25,497 nt of DNA from Bacteroidales bacterium UBA3388 (GTDB lineage Bacteria; Bacteroidota; Bacteroidia; Bacteroidales; P3): assembly GCA_002358855.1 (NCBI GenBank), contig DEPQ01000078.1, positions 1 to 25,497 of the forward strand. Direction: 5' to 3'. Within the stretch, counting starts at the first letter, position 1. Each line of letters starts with the position of its first letter. Below are positions 14,141-22,748 of the stretch, piece by piece. The notes below the pieces were generated by a model. It had not been told where the DNA came from. It worked only from the letters and a program-made list of their open reading frames with translations, and did not search any database. A program made the translations under genes and the position numbers.

Positions 14141-15364
14141 ATGAAAACCCTTATAAAAAACGTATATCTTTACAATAAAACTGTTGATATACTGATAAAA
14201 GACAATCTAATCAATAAAATATCCGACACAATAGAAGACAAAGAAGCAGAAGTCTTTGATGCAACAAATCTTGCAGTGCTTCCTGCCTTTTATAATATGC
14301 ACGCACATTCTTCAATGAGTCTTTTGCGAGGATTTTGCGAAGACTTGCCTTTGTTTGATTGGCTAAAAAATATCTGGAAGAGGGAAGCAACACTTTCTGC
14401 CGAAGATATTTACAACGGAACACGCCTTGCAATCTTAGAAATGATTAAAAGCGGAACAGTTTTCTTTGCAGATATGTATTGGCATCACTCAGAAATTATT
14501 AGGGCTGTTGAAGAAATGGGAATAAGAGCCAATGTCGGAATATGTTTTATGAACTCTTTGGGCAGAAAAACAATAGAAGAAAACTTTGACTTTGCAAAAA
14601 ATCCCACAATCACAAAACCTTCCTTAGTAAATGTCTCAATAGCACCGCACGCAATCTACACTTGCGATAAGGATTTGTACAAAGAATGCTACTCTTTTGC
14701 AAAAGAACACGATTTAATCTTTCACACACACCTTTCCGAAACGCAAAAAGAAGTAGAAGACTCACTAAAAGAAAACGGATTAAGGCCTGTGGAATACTTA
14801 AACAGCCTTGGAGTATTAGATTCTAAAACATTGCTTGCTCATTGCGTTCATTTATCGGAAAAAGAAGCCGAAATAATTTCACAAAACGGTGCAACAATAG
14901 TACATAACCCTTGTTCAAATATGAAATTAGCCTCAGGCGTTTTTGATTCTCGTCAAGCAAGAAAATACAACTGCAAAATAGCACTTGGAACAGACGGAAA
15001 TTCCTCAAATAATAATCTTTCAATGATAGAAGAGATGAAAATAGCCTCCTTGCTTGCCAAAGTACATTACTTAGATAGTGAAGAAGGAAACTCAAATACA
15101 GTTTTCTCTTGGGCAACAAAGAATGGAGCGGAGGCAGTCGGCATAAACGCAGGCGAAATAAAAGAAGGAGGTGTAGCAGACTTGATGTTTGTTAATCTTG
15201 ACAACGAAAAAATGCAACCAAACTACAATATAATTTCAAATCTCATCTATTCAGCTGATACAAGTTGCATAGACAGCCTAATGTGTAATGGAAAATTACT
15301 TATGAAACATCACTACGTAGAAGGCGAAGAAGAAATTATAGAAATAGCAAAAAGATATAAATAA
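14141..15364 (+). CDS. mtaD: Amidohydrolase, MTA/SAH (or related) deaminase family
   Basis: A 407-residue cytosolic enzyme of the ATZ/TRZ amidohydrolase group. Metal ligands are visible: HAH (H54, H56), H197 in FHTHLSE with the catalytic-type E200, H234 in LLAHCVH and D285 in ALGTDGNSSNNN. The HNPCSNMKLASG motif (255-266) and LLRGFCEDLPLFDWL are typical of 5-methylthioadenosine/S-adenosylhomocysteine deaminases. These release ammonia from the adenine of MTA, SAH or adenosine in purine and methionine salvage. The substrate is not fixed by sequence; chlorohydrolase-like or guanine-type substrates are possible. It starts 10 bases after the coiled-coil gene. Confidence 0.8.
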   Translation: MKTLIKNVYLYNKTVDILIKDNLINKISDTIEDKEAEVFDATNLAVLPAFYNMHAHSSMSLLRGFCEDLPLFDWLKNIWKREATLSAEDIYNGTRLAILEMIKSGTVFFADMYWHHSEIIRAVEEMGIRANVGICFMNSLGRKTIEENFDFAKNPTITKPSLVNVSIAPHAIYTCDKDLYKECYSFAKEHDLIFHTHLSETQKEVEDSLKENGLRPVEYLNSLGVLDSKTLLAHCVHLSEKEAEIISQNGATIVHNPCSNMKLASGVFDSRQARKYNCKIALGTDGNSSNNNLSMIEEMKIASLLAKVHYLDSEEGNSNTVFSWATKNGAEAVGINAGEIKEGGVADLMFVNLDNEKMQPNYNIISNLIYSADTSCIDSLMCNGKLLMKHHYVEGEEEIIEIAKRYK

Positions 15365-15368
15365 AAAA

Positions 15369-16103
15369 ATGAGAAAAATCGCACTATATTTCCTTTGTAT
15401 AATGGTAAGTCTTTACTCTTTTAGTCAAGGAAAAGAAAGTATTCAATGGGTAAAAGTAGAAGGCGGTACATTTCTTATGGGTTGTAAAGCAGGCGAAGAA
15501 GACTGTTATCCCGATGAAATGCAACATAAAATTACTCTTTCTTCGTTTTATATCTCAAAATACGAAATAACCGTAGCACAATACAGATATTATTGTGAGC
15601 AAACAGGCAAATCAATGCCACAAGAGCCCGTTTTCAGTTGGCAAGACAATGCTCCGATAGTAAATGTTACTTGGCAAGAGGCAAAAGACTATGCAAAATG
15701 GGCAGGAGGTAGGCTTCCAACCGAAGCAGAGTGGGAATTTGCAGCACGAGGTGGTAATAAAAGTAAAGGATTCAAATATTCGGGAGGCGATAACCCTTTG
15801 GTAGTCGGTTGGTGCTTTGAAAATGCAGAGAAAACCACTCACCCCGTTGGCGAAAAACTTGCAAACGAATTAGGACTCTATGATATGAGCGGAAATGCAT
15901 GGGAGTGGTGCGAAGATAATTACGAAATATATTACTATAAACATAGTCCAGAAAAAAATCCCAAAGGACCCGCAAAAGGATTAGGAAAAGTAAATCGCGG
16001 AGGTTGTTATAATTTTGATTATCACTTGATGAAACCCTCACATCGCAGAGGAAGCGGAGCCGAAAGCATAGGCACAGGCACAGGATTTCGCATAGCAAAA
16101 TAA
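15369..16103 (+). CDS. Exported SUMF1/FGE-fold protein lacking the catalytic cysteines
   Basis: A 244-residue protein with a signal peptide (MRKIALYFLCIMVSLYSFSQ). The full FGE-sulfatase/SUMF1 fold is recognisable: WVKVEGGTFLMG, FYISKYEITVAQYRYYCE, NVTWQEAKDYAKWAGGRLPT, EAEWEFAARGG, GLYDMSGNAWEWCEDN and a final GTGTGFRIAK. In formylglycine-generating enzymes two cysteines follow GGSY near the C-terminus; here the aligned stretch reads GGCYNFDYHLMKPSHRRG, with Phe and Met at those places. It is therefore probably not a sulfatase activator but a structural or binding protein, as are the SUMF1-like GldJ/GldK proteins of this phylum. It starts 4 bases after mtaD and ends the operon. Confidence 0.88.
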   Translation: MRKIALYFLCIMVSLYSFSQGKESIQWVKVEGGTFLMGCKAGEEDCYPDEMQHKITLSSFYISKYEITVAQYRYYCEQTGKSMPQEPVFSWQDNAPIVNVTWQEAKDYAKWAGGRLPTEAEWEFAARGGNKSKGFKYSGGDNPLVVGWCFENAEKTTHPVGEKLANELGLYDMSGNAWEWCEDNYEIYYYKHSPEKNPKGPAKGLGKVNRGGCYNFDYHLMKPSHRRGSGAESIGTGTGFRIAK

Positions 16104-16116
16104 AAAAATAAAGGAA

Positions 16117-16395
16117 TTACCCTCTGAGGTTTTGATAAAAAGCATTTGCAATAAGTAAAACAGCTGTTATTATCCATAAAATTTTTACTAAACGAAGGTT
16201 TAGAGTCTTTTTTCGTAGGTAAGAGATTGCGGAAACAATGATTGTGAAAATCAAAAACAACAAAGGAGGAAACATTTCAATGCTTCCAATAATATTGCCT
16301 TGCATTAAACAAATCATTCCTCGCTGAAATCCACACATTGGACAACTTATGCCGAAGAATTGTTTGTAAATACAAGGCAATAATATGTAATCCAT
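16117..16395 (-). CDS. DUF2752 membrane protein
   Basis: A 92-residue protein carrying the DUF2752 signature ISCPMCGFQRGMICLMQGN (residues 16-34), with the family's CP.CG and R. It has two to three hydrophobic segments (about 40-60 and 70-86). The function is unknown. It starts 3 bases after the stop of the DUF4190-like gene and is co-transcribed with it, a pairing I recall as common in Bacteroidetes. Confidence 0.85.
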   Translation of the reverse strand: MDYILLPCIYKQFFGISCPMCGFQRGMICLMQGNIIGSIEMFPPLLFLIFTIIVSAISYLRKKTLNLRLVKILWIITAVLLIANAFYQNLRG

Positions 16396-16398
16396 TTT

Positions 16399-16710
16399 TT
16401 AATAAAACTCTGAATAACCCGCAGCAAAAAGTCCTGCTAATCCTACTACGAAAATAATGTATAATAAGGCAAGTCCGCCGAATATTATGCCGATAATTGA
16501 AGTTATTTTACCAGCATTAAGCATTCCGTTACCATTATACAATTGTGGGTTTTGGTTGTATTCTTTCAAACCCTTGTTTGCATAAATCAAACCAATAATT
16601 CCACAAACCAATCCAACGATTGCACATCCAAAAACAATAGATGCAATCCCTAAAACTAACGCTGCAACCGAATTAGGTGCAGTTTGTTTTTCTCTAATTT
16701 GTTCTTCCAT
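16399..16710 (-). CDS. DUF4190-like small membrane protein
   Basis: A 103-residue protein starting MEEQIREKQTAPNS. It has two hydrophobic hairpin regions, ALVLGIASIVFGCAIVGLVCGIIGLI and ITSIIGIIFGGLALLYIIFVVGLAGL, separated by KGLKEYNQNP and GMLNAGK, the DUF4190 arrangement. An upstream in-frame start at 16746 would place the N-terminus inside the promoter -7 element, so I chose 16710. It is the first gene of a two-gene operon with the DUF2752 protein. The function is unknown. Confidence 0.8.
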   Translation of the reverse strand: MEEQIREKQTAPNSVAALVLGIASIVFGCAIVGLVCGIIGLIYANKGLKEYNQNPQLYNGNGMLNAGKITSIIGIIFGGLALLYIIFVVGLAGLFAAGYSEFY

Positions 16711-16743
16711 AACTTTTATTTCTTTTAAATCTTTTTTGAGTTG

Positions 16744-16751
16744 CAAATCTA
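16744..16751 (-). promoter_or_regulatory. Probable -7 element for the DUF4190-DUF2752 pair
   Basis: Reading the minus strand gives TAGATTTG, a match to TAnnTTTG, 33 bases before the ATG at 16710. No clear TTTG lies at the usual distance upstream, so the assignment is tentative. It supports the shorter start for the gene. Confidence 0.5.
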
Positions 16752-16822
16752 CGAAAAAAACTCAAAGAAAACGAAAAATAGTTCTTTGAATTAAAAAAAT
16801 AAAGCAAAGAATTATTAAACGA

Positions 16823-16854
16823 AAACGCAGAAAGCATTTTTGCTCTCTGCGTTT
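16823..16854 (-). terminator. Terminator of htpG
   Basis: A 13-bp stem with one mismatch (16823-16835 with 16842-16854, core AACGCAGA/TCTGCGTT) and a loop of A and T. On the minus strand it is followed by TTTTCGTTTAAT. It lies 33 bases past the htpG stop. Confidence 0.75.
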
Positions 16855-16886
16855 GATGAAAAGAAATGAGTATTTACTCGCTTTTT

Positions 16887-18785
16887 TTATTTGATTATCT
16901 CAATGCTTCGGCTGATAAAGTTGTCTAATGCTTCGCCTTTTAATAGTCCTTGTCCTAAAAGAGCAAGGTCTTTTAATTGAGATAGACTTTGAGTTTGCTT
17001 TTCTGTGTCGCTTTCTCCAAGAATTTGAGAAATGATTGGGTGATTTACATTAACAACAAGGTTATAATGTTCAGGCATTTCTCCATAGAAAGAAGCCATT
17101 CCGCCTCCGCCCATTTCCGCCATTTCTTTCATTCTTCTCATAAACTCATTTTGAGTTATGGTTAGCGGTTTTGCGTTTTGTTCAAGGCTTTCTGGTTGAA
17201 CTGTAAACTTGTTTTTATCAACGATTGCTTCAACTAATGTTTTTATTTTTTCGGTTTCTTCTGCCGAAAGTTTAGAAGGAATTACTTCATCTTTCTCTAT
17301 TAGTTTTTCTATCGTTTCTGAGTCAATTCTTGCAAACTTTGCGTCTGTGAATTTATGTTCTAAGGTTTGTATAAAGTGATTATCTAAAATTCCGTCCATT
17401 AAAAGCACATCGTATCCTTTGTCTTTTGCGGCTTTTATGTAAGAGAATTGTTCGTCTGTGTTGTTTGCGTAAAGATAAACTAACTTTTTGTTTTTGTCTG
17501 TTTGGATTGCTTCGATTTTTGCTTTGTATTCCTCAAATGTAAAGTAGTTTCCTTCTGTGTTTTTCAACTGACAAACCTTTGACATACGGTCATAGAATTT
17601 TTCATCGCTAATCATACCATATTTTATAAAGATTGAAAGGTCGTCCCATTTCTTTAAAAATTCTTCTTTGTCGTTTTTGTACATTTGTTCTAACTTTTCA
17701 GCAACTTTTTTAGAGATGTGAGAAGATATTTTCTTAACATTTCCGTCTGCTTGTAAGTAAGAACGGCTTACATTTAAAGGAATGTCTGGTGAGTCTAAGA
17801 CTCCGCGTAACAACATCATGTATTCTGGAACTACTCCTTCAACGCTGTCGGTTACAAAGACTTGATTGCAGTATAATTGTATTTTATCTCTGTGTGGATC
17901 TATGTTTTTCTTAACCTTAGGGAAGTAAAGCACTCCTGTAAGGTTGAAAGGATAATCTACATTCAAGTGAATATGGAACAAAGGTTCGTCAAAATTCATT
18001 GGATATAGTTCGTGGAAGAATTTATTGTAGTCTTCGTCTTTTAGTTCGCTTGGTTTTTGTTTCCAAAGAGGGTTTGTGTTGTTGATTATTCTGTCTTTCT
18101 TTACTTCAACTCTTTTAGGTTTTCCTTCTTCGTCCTTTTCTGTTTCAGAATCTTCCCAATCTGTTTCCTCTCCACAACGAATTGCAATTGGCATAAACTT
18201 ACAATATTTCTCCAAAAGCGATACTATTCTGTGTTCTTCAAGAAATTCTGCTGATTCTTCATCAATGTGCATTATGATTTCTGTACCTCTTTCTGCTTTT
18301 TCTGTTTCTTCTATTGAGTATTCGGTACTTCCATCGCATGACCAATGCACTGCGGGAGCGTCTTTAAAGGTTTTTGTTTTGATTTCTACCAAATCACTTA
18401 CCATAAATGAAGAAAAGAATCCTAAACCAAAGTGTCCTATAAGTCCATTGGCTTCTAATTCACTTTTCCCTTTGTATTTTTCAACAAATTCTTCTGCTCC
18501 TGAAAAGGCAATTTGAGTAATATATTTTTCAACCTCGTCTTTACTCATACCAATTCCTTTGTCGATTACCGATAAAGTCTTTTGGTCTTTGTCAATCTTT
18601 ACATCTATTGTTAATTCGCCTAATTCTCCTTTAAATTCGCCCAAAGAAGCAAGTGTTTTTAATTTTTGAGTTGCATCAACTGCATTACTTACTATTTCTC
18701 TTAAAAAGATTTCGTGGTCAGAGTAGAGAAATTTTTTGATAACAGGAAAAATATTCTCTGTTTTTACGTTTATTGTTCCTTTCAT
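16887..18785 (-). CDS. htpG: Molecular chaperone HtpG (Hsp90)
   Basis: A 632-residue cytosolic ATP-dependent chaperone. The GHKL ATP-binding domain is complete: HEIFLREIVSNAVDATQKL (residues 24-42, with the catalytic Glu and the Asn/Asp box), DKGIGMSKDEV, and the lid and P-loop-like NGLIGHFGLGFFSSFMV. The middle domain has the conserved FNLTGVLYFPK and the catalytic-loop SRSYLQ. The C-terminal dimerisation half is present but short. The start MKGTINVKTENIFP is canonical; the longer in-frame start at 18917 would run into the hydF promoter region. It is divergent from hydF. I found no heat-shock repressor site or good minus-strand promoter in the 126-base gap. Confidence 0.97.
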   Translation of the reverse strand: MKGTINVKTENIFPVIKKFLYSDHEIFLREIVSNAVDATQKLKTLASLGEFKGELGELTIDVKIDKDQKTLSVIDKGIGMSKDEVEKYITQIAFSGAEEFVEKYKGKSELEANGLIGHFGLGFFSSFMVSDLVEIKTKTFKDAPAVHWSCDGSTEYSIEETEKAERGTEIIMHIDEESAEFLEEHRIVSLLEKYCKFMPIAIRCGEETDWEDSETEKDEEGKPKRVEVKKDRIINNTNPLWKQKPSELKDEDYNKFFHELYPMNFDEPLFHIHLNVDYPFNLTGVLYFPKVKKNIDPHRDKIQLYCNQVFVTDSVEGVVPEYMMLLRGVLDSPDIPLNVSRSYLQADGNVKKISSHISKKVAEKLEQMYKNDKEEFLKKWDDLSIFIKYGMISDEKFYDRMSKVCQLKNTEGNYFTFEEYKAKIEAIQTDKNKKLVYLYANNTDEQFSYIKAAKDKGYDVLLMDGILDNHFIQTLEHKFTDAKFARIDSETIEKLIEKDEVIPSKLSAEETEKIKTLVEAIVDKNKFTVQPESLEQNAKPLTITQNEFMRRMKEMAEMGGGGMASFYGEMPEHYNLVVNVNHPIISQILGESDTEKQTQSLSQLKDLALLGQGLLKGEALDNFISRSIEIIK

Positions 18786-18887
18786 ATCTTGATATTTTTT
18801 TATTATTCTTTGTATAAAATTCAACAAAGCAAAGGAAAAATTTGTTCCAAACGCTTTTCGCTGACAAATTGTCATAATTTTTTTATT

Positions 18888-18895
18888 TATATTTG
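18888..18895 (+). promoter_or_regulatory. Probable -7 element of hydF
   Basis: TATATTTG matches the Bacteroidetes TAnnTTTG element and is followed by GCAG as in the porW promoter. The only TTG upstream (18869-18871) is 16 bases away, shorter than usual. The ATG at 18912 lies 17 bases beyond, so the leader is very short. Confidence 0.55.
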
Positions 18896-18911
18896 CAGAA
18901 AATTTTTTGTT

Positions 18912-20093
18912 ATGCAAAATACTACAAAAGAAAATAGAAAATATATAGGATTTTTTGGAAGAACAAATGTAGGGAAAAGCACTCTTGTTAATGCTCTAAC
19001 AGGGCAAGAAGTTGCAATTGTATCACAAGAAAAAGGTACAACAACCGATATTGTAAAGAAAAATATGGAATTATTCTCCTTTGGTGCGGTTGTGATTGTG
19101 GATACTGCGGGTTTAGATGATGATACCTTGCTTGGAGAAAAAAGAGTCAAGGCTTCTTTGCATGCTCTTACGCAAATGGATTTAGCAGTCTTGATTGTGA
19201 GCGAAAATAGATTTGATTCTTTAGAAGAATCCTTTATAGAAAAGTGTAAAAAGTATGATATTCCTTGTGTGATTGTTTATAATAAAGCAGATATTTGCCC
19301 TGCGAAAGAGGAAATTAAAGAAAAAATTGATATTGAATTAAAGAATCATTCTTCCGATTCAATGCTTGTGCTTTCGGAAATATTGTCAAAAACTCTTAAA
19401 GCAAAGCAAGGAGAGACTAAAACCCCACTTAAAGGAATTGTTTCTAAGGGAGATGTTATTCTTTTGGTGACTCCTATTGATAGTGCTGCACCTGCGGGTC
19501 GTTTAATCTTGCCACAAGTTCAGTTGATTCGTGATGTTTTGGATAAAGATTGCGTTTGCGTTGTGGTAAAAGAAACGGATTTGGAAATGGTGCTTAGAGA
19601 AAAAAAGATAATTCCCGATTTGGTAATTACCGATTCAAAGGTTTTTGATTTTGTAGATAAGATTGTGCCAAAGCAAATAAAACTTACGAGTTTTTCTGTG
19701 GTGTTAGCAAGAATGAAAGGAGCGTTTGAACAATATATTAAAGGTACTCCGTATTTGGATAAGTTAAAAGATGGAGATAAAGTCTTGATGTTAGAGAGTT
19801 GTACTCATCAGCCTACTTGCGAAGACATAGGAAGAGTGAAACTACCTGCTTGGATAAGTAAATACACAGGTAAAAAATTGGAATTTAGTGCTGTTTCAGG
19901 ACTTTCAAATATTGAAACACCACTTACAGACTATGCTATGATAATTCAATGTGGGGGGTGCGTTGCGACAGAAACTCAAATAAGAAACAGACTCTTGCCT
20001 GCTTTGGAAAATAACGTTCCTGTAAGTAATTATGGTTTGGTTATAGCCTATATTCATGGCATTTTTGAACGTGCAACTGAAATCTTTAAGTGA
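18912..20093 (+). CDS. hydF: [FeFe] hydrogenase H-cluster maturation GTPase HydF
   Basis: A 393-residue protein of normal HydF length. An N-terminal Era-like G domain has the P-loop GRTNVGKS (16-23), TTTD switch region, DTAG (64-67) and NKAD (124-127). A middle dimerisation domain (about 180-265) follows. The C-terminal [4Fe-4S] domain has C297 and H299 in ESCTHQPTCEDIGR, and C347/C350 in QCGGC. HydF is the scaffold on which HydE and HydG build the two-iron subcluster that is handed to HydA. None of those three is in the window. The His that often precedes CGGC is Gln here. The in-frame ATG at 18714 lies inside htpG and is rejected. Confidence 0.95.
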   Translation: MQNTTKENRKYIGFFGRTNVGKSTLVNALTGQEVAIVSQEKGTTTDIVKKNMELFSFGAVVIVDTAGLDDDTLLGEKRVKASLHALTQMDLAVLIVSENRFDSLEESFIEKCKKYDIPCVIVYNKADICPAKEEIKEKIDIELKNHSSDSMLVLSEILSKTLKAKQGETKTPLKGIVSKGDVILLVTPIDSAAPAGRLILPQVQLIRDVLDKDCVCVVVKETDLEMVLREKKIIPDLVITDSKVFDFVDKIVPKQIKLTSFSVVLARMKGAFEQYIKGTPYLDKLKDGDKVLMLESCTHQPTCEDIGRVKLPAWISKYTGKKLEFSAVSGLSNIETPLTDYAMIIQCGGCVATETQIRNRLLPALENNVPVSNYGLVIAYIHGIFERATEIFK

Positions 20094-20097
20094 AAAA

Positions 20098-20129
20098 TTT
20101 GGCGAATAATGCTAAAAAGAGTAATTTTG
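20098..20129 (+). promoter_or_regulatory. Promoter for the DUF4810-GNA1162-radA operon
   Basis: TTTG at 20098-20101, a 20-base spacer and TAATTTTG at 20122-20129 fit the Bacteroidetes consensus. It begins 5 bases after the hydF stop. The predicted start of transcription near 20135 makes the ATG at 20147 the correct start and excludes the in-frame GTG at 20090. Confidence 0.75.
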
Positions 20130-20146
20130 ACAAAAAAATAAGAAAG

Positions 20147-20494
20147 ATGAAAAAAATATTATCAATATTATTTTTGAGCCTTGCGTTCACTTCTTGCACC
20201 AAAGTGCTTTATACGCACTATGATTATCAAGATGTGGTTTATACGTATGCAAAAGATAGCGAGATACTTGCGGATAAGGATTACAAAAATTTGGTTAAGG
20301 TATTTTCTCCAATTGTTAAAGACCCAAAAGGAGAGAATCTTGTCGCTCCTCCTGGGGCTTATGCTGATTATGCATACCTTATGTACAAAAGAGGAGATAA
20401 AGATGAGGCTAAACTTTACTTTGAAAAAGAGTATTTAACCTATCCAGAAAGTAAAACATACGTTCAATCTTTAATGGAAAAATTAGGATTATGA
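20147..20494 (+). CDS. DUF4810 lipoprotein
   Basis: A 115-residue protein with a lipoprotein signal (MKKILSILFLSLAFTSC, Cys17). The mature part has the DUF4810 pattern: VLYTHYDYQDVVYTYAKD, the APPGAYADYAYLMYKRGD block, then AKLYFEKEYLTYPESKTYVQSLM. In other bacteria this family is encoded between a CsgG-like lipoprotein and a GNA1162/DUF799 lipoprotein. Here the GNA1162 member follows at once (ATGA overlap), but a CsgG-like gene is absent upstream. It is likely periplasmic and outer-membrane anchored; the role is unknown. Confidence 0.85.
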   Translation: MKKILSILFLSLAFTSCTKVLYTHYDYQDVVYTYAKDSEILADKDYKNLVKVFSPIVKDPKGENLVAPPGAYADYAYLMYKRGDKDEAKLYFEKEYLTYPESKTYVQSLMEKLGL

Positions 20495-21387
20495 AAAAGA
20501 AAACTTTATATATTTTATTCTTAGTTGCACTTTTAAATAGCAGTTGTTCGCTTTTAGATAAGTTTAAAAAAACGGAGACAGAACCTCAATTGACAACAGA
20601 AGATGTTATTCAAATGGTGATGAGTCAGCAAGTTGTTACGCCACAAGATACAACTGTTGCAAAAATGAGCGATAAAGAGCAAACTGAATATAAGAAAGAG
20701 TTGGAAAAACAAATGCAAGAAGGGGAGGAGAAAGAACCTAATTGGGTGCAAAGAACGTGGAGAAAAATTTTCCCAAAGAAAGTGGAAAGAGAGATAAATT
20801 ATCCTGAAATGTATAAGGAGAAACCAAAAACTATAATGGTGGTTTATCCTTGGAATAGAAGTAAAGAAAAATTTGCAGATGAGATGTTCTATTCTTCTAT
20901 TTGTGAAGAATTGACTCTAAAAGGCTATTATGTTTTGCCTTCAATGCCTTTGATTGACGAATTTAAGGCTGATACTTTGTTTTCTTCACAATACTACAAG
21001 CAAGAAGATACAAAAAAACTTCAAGCCAAATATGGTGTTGATGCAGTGTTGTATGTAACAATTTATTCTTTGAAAAAAGAATGGTGGACAACAAATGTGA
21101 ATATCAATGCTCAGTATGACTTGGTTTCGGCAAAAACTAATGAGGTGCTTTTCTCACGTCATGCTGATTTTAACTACGATTCTCAAATGCCTACAAAGAA
21201 AAAAAATAAGAAAAGCCTAATTGAAGACGAAAAAGAAAATCATTATCTTGGTATTTGCCAAAAAATGCAAAGATATGTTTTCTTAGATATGCCGATAGGA
21301 CCATATCACAAAGATTATCTTTTGGATCAAAAGAGATTTTCTCACAAAAAAGATATGCGATACAAGGTTAATGTAAAACCAAGCTAA
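20491..21387 (+). CDS. GNA1162/DUF799-family lipoprotein
   Basis: A 298-residue protein with a lipoprotein signal (YILFLVALLNSSC, Cys19). Residues 25-95 are a low-complexity, charged linker (Gln, Glu and Lys rich). The GNA1162 domain lies in the C-terminal two thirds: KTIMVVYPWNRSKEKFADEMF, CEELTLKGYYVLPSMPLIDEF, and the family core LQAKYGVDAVLYVTIYSL followed by VSAKTNEVLFS. The family is related in fold to CsgG-like periplasmic alpha/beta domains. The start overlaps the DUF4810 stop by 4 bases; radA begins 2 bases after its stop. The C-terminal basic tail after about residue 230 is longer than I would expect for the family. Confidence 0.8.
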   Translation: MKKKTLYILFLVALLNSSCSLLDKFKKTETEPQLTTEDVIQMVMSQQVVTPQDTTVAKMSDKEQTEYKKELEKQMQEGEEKEPNWVQRTWRKIFPKKVEREINYPEMYKEKPKTIMVVYPWNRSKEKFADEMFYSSICEELTLKGYYVLPSMPLIDEFKADTLFSSQYYKQEDTKKLQAKYGVDAVLYVTIYSLKKEWWTTNVNINAQYDLVSAKTNEVLFSRHADFNYDSQMPTKKKNKKSLIEDEKENHYLGICQKMQRYVFLDMPIGPYHKDYLLDQKRFSHKKDMRYKVNVKPS

Positions 21388-21389
21388 GA

Positions 21390-22748
21390 ATGGCAAAAGA
21401 AAAAACAGCATTCTATTGTAAGGAATGTGGTGCAAAATCTGCTGTTTGGATTGGGAAATGTCCTCAGTGTGGGGCTTGGAATAGTTATGAACAGGAAGTT
21501 TTGCATCGAAGCACAAAAAAATCTTCTCTTTCTTCGCAAAGCCCTATTGTTTTAATGAGTCAGATTGTTTGTTCTGCCGAACAGAGAATCAATTTGAGGA
21601 ATGAGGAATTTAATCGAGTTTTAGGAGGTGGTTTGGTCTTGGGTTCTGTCGTTTTAATGGGAGGTGAACCTGGAATTGGCAAGAGTACGCTTTTGCTTCA
21701 AACGGCTTTGAATTGCAATGATAAGAGAGTGCTTTATGTTAGTGGGGAAGAGAGTGCTCAACAAATCAAAATGCGTTCCGAGCGCATAAATAAAAACAAT
21801 GGAAATTGCTATGTTTTGATTGAAACACAGGTTGAGGATATTGTAGAAAAAGCAAAGGAGGTTGAACCGCAGATAATAATTGTTGATTCTATCCAAACAA
21901 TGACTACAATGGACATTGATTCAACCGCAGGGAGTATTTCGCAAATAAGAGAGAGTACTGCAATTCTTTCTTCCTATGCAAAGCAAAATTCAATTCCTAT
22001 AATAATTGTAGGACACATAACAAAAGATGGTTCTATTGCAGGACCTAAGGTTTTGGAACATATAGTTGATGTGGTTTTGCAGTTCGAGGGAGATAGAAAT
22101 TATGGATATAGAATACTGCGTTCAATAAAGAATCGTTTTGGTTCAACAAACGAATTGGGAATATTTGAGATGCAGTCTTATGGATTGCGAGAAGTAAGTA
22201 ATCCTTCTGAGATTTTGCTTTCTAATAGCGATCAATATCTTTCTGGAACGGCGATTGCTGCAACTATGGAAGGCTCTCGTCCTATGTTTATAGAGACTCA
22301 GGCTTTGGTTGCTAACTCTTATTATGCTTCAGCACAGAAAAGCTCTACTGGATTTGACCTTAGAAGACTTAGTATGTTGCTTGCGGTTTTGGAAAAGAAG
22401 GTCGGCGTAAAAATAAGCAACAAAGACGTGTTTCTAAACATTGCAGGAGGTTTGAAAGTTTCTGATCCAGCAATAGATTTGGCTGTTATAGCAAGTCTTA
22501 TTTCCTCAAATGCTGATATATCTATTTCATCAAAACATTGTTTTGCAGCAGAAGTCGGATTAAGTGGCGAATTGCGTCCTGTTGTCAAAATAGAACAACG
22601 CATAGCCGAGGCAAATAAATTGGGATTTGAAAAAATCTATGTAAGCAAATATAATCTTAAATCATTAAATCTTAAAAACCTTTCCACAGAGGTGGTTGCC
22701 TTAGGCAAAATAGAAGAAATAATAAAAGGAGAGAAGTGTATTTTTTAA
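21390..22748 (+). CDS. radA: DNA repair protein RadA (Sms)
   Basis: A 452-residue protein with the three standard parts of RadA. The N-terminal zinc finger is C10/C13 and C24/C27. The RecA-like ATPase has the Walker A motif GGEPGIGKST (91-100) and the RadA-specific KNRFG (247-251). The C-terminal Lon-protease-like domain has GGLKVSDPAIDLAV and LSGELRPVVKIEQRI. RadA drives branch migration of recombination intermediates. It starts 2 bases after the GNA1162 gene and so is read from the promoter at 20098. The terminator hairpin includes its final codons. Confidence 0.97.
   Translation: MAKEKTAFYCKECGAKSAVWIGKCPQCGAWNSYEQEVLHRSTKKSSLSSQSPIVLMSQIVCSAEQRINLRNEEFNRVLGGGLVLGSVVLMGGEPGIGKSTLLLQTALNCNDKRVLYVSGEESAQQIKMRSERINKNNGNCYVLIETQVEDIVEKAKEVEPQIIIVDSIQTMTTMDIDSTAGSISQIRESTAILSSYAKQNSIPIIIVGHITKDGSIAGPKVLEHIVDVVLQFEGDRNYGYRILRSIKNRFGSTNELGIFEMQSYGLREVSNPSEILLSNSDQYLSGTAIAATMEGSRPMFIETQALVANSYYASAQKSSTGFDLRRLSMLLAVLEKKVGVKISNKDVFLNIAGGLKVSDPAIDLAVIASLISSNADISISSKHCFAAEVGLSGELRPVVKIEQRIAEANKLGFEKIYVSKYNLKSLNLKNLSTEVVALGKIEEIIKGEKCIF

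Noticed and set aside
18076..18516. Plus-strand ORF of 146 codons inside htpG
   Set aside because: It is antisense to highly conserved HtpG coding sequence; Ser-rich composition mirrors the Glu/Asp/Lys codons of htpG.
18786..18840. A housekeeping promoter for htpG
   Set aside because: No minus-strand TAnnTTTG element was found between the htpG ATG and the hydF promoter region, so I did not annotate one.
18714..18911. A 66-residue N-terminal extension of HydF
   Set aside because: It would overlap the htpG start on the other strand and translate the promoter; family members start at the equivalent of 18912.
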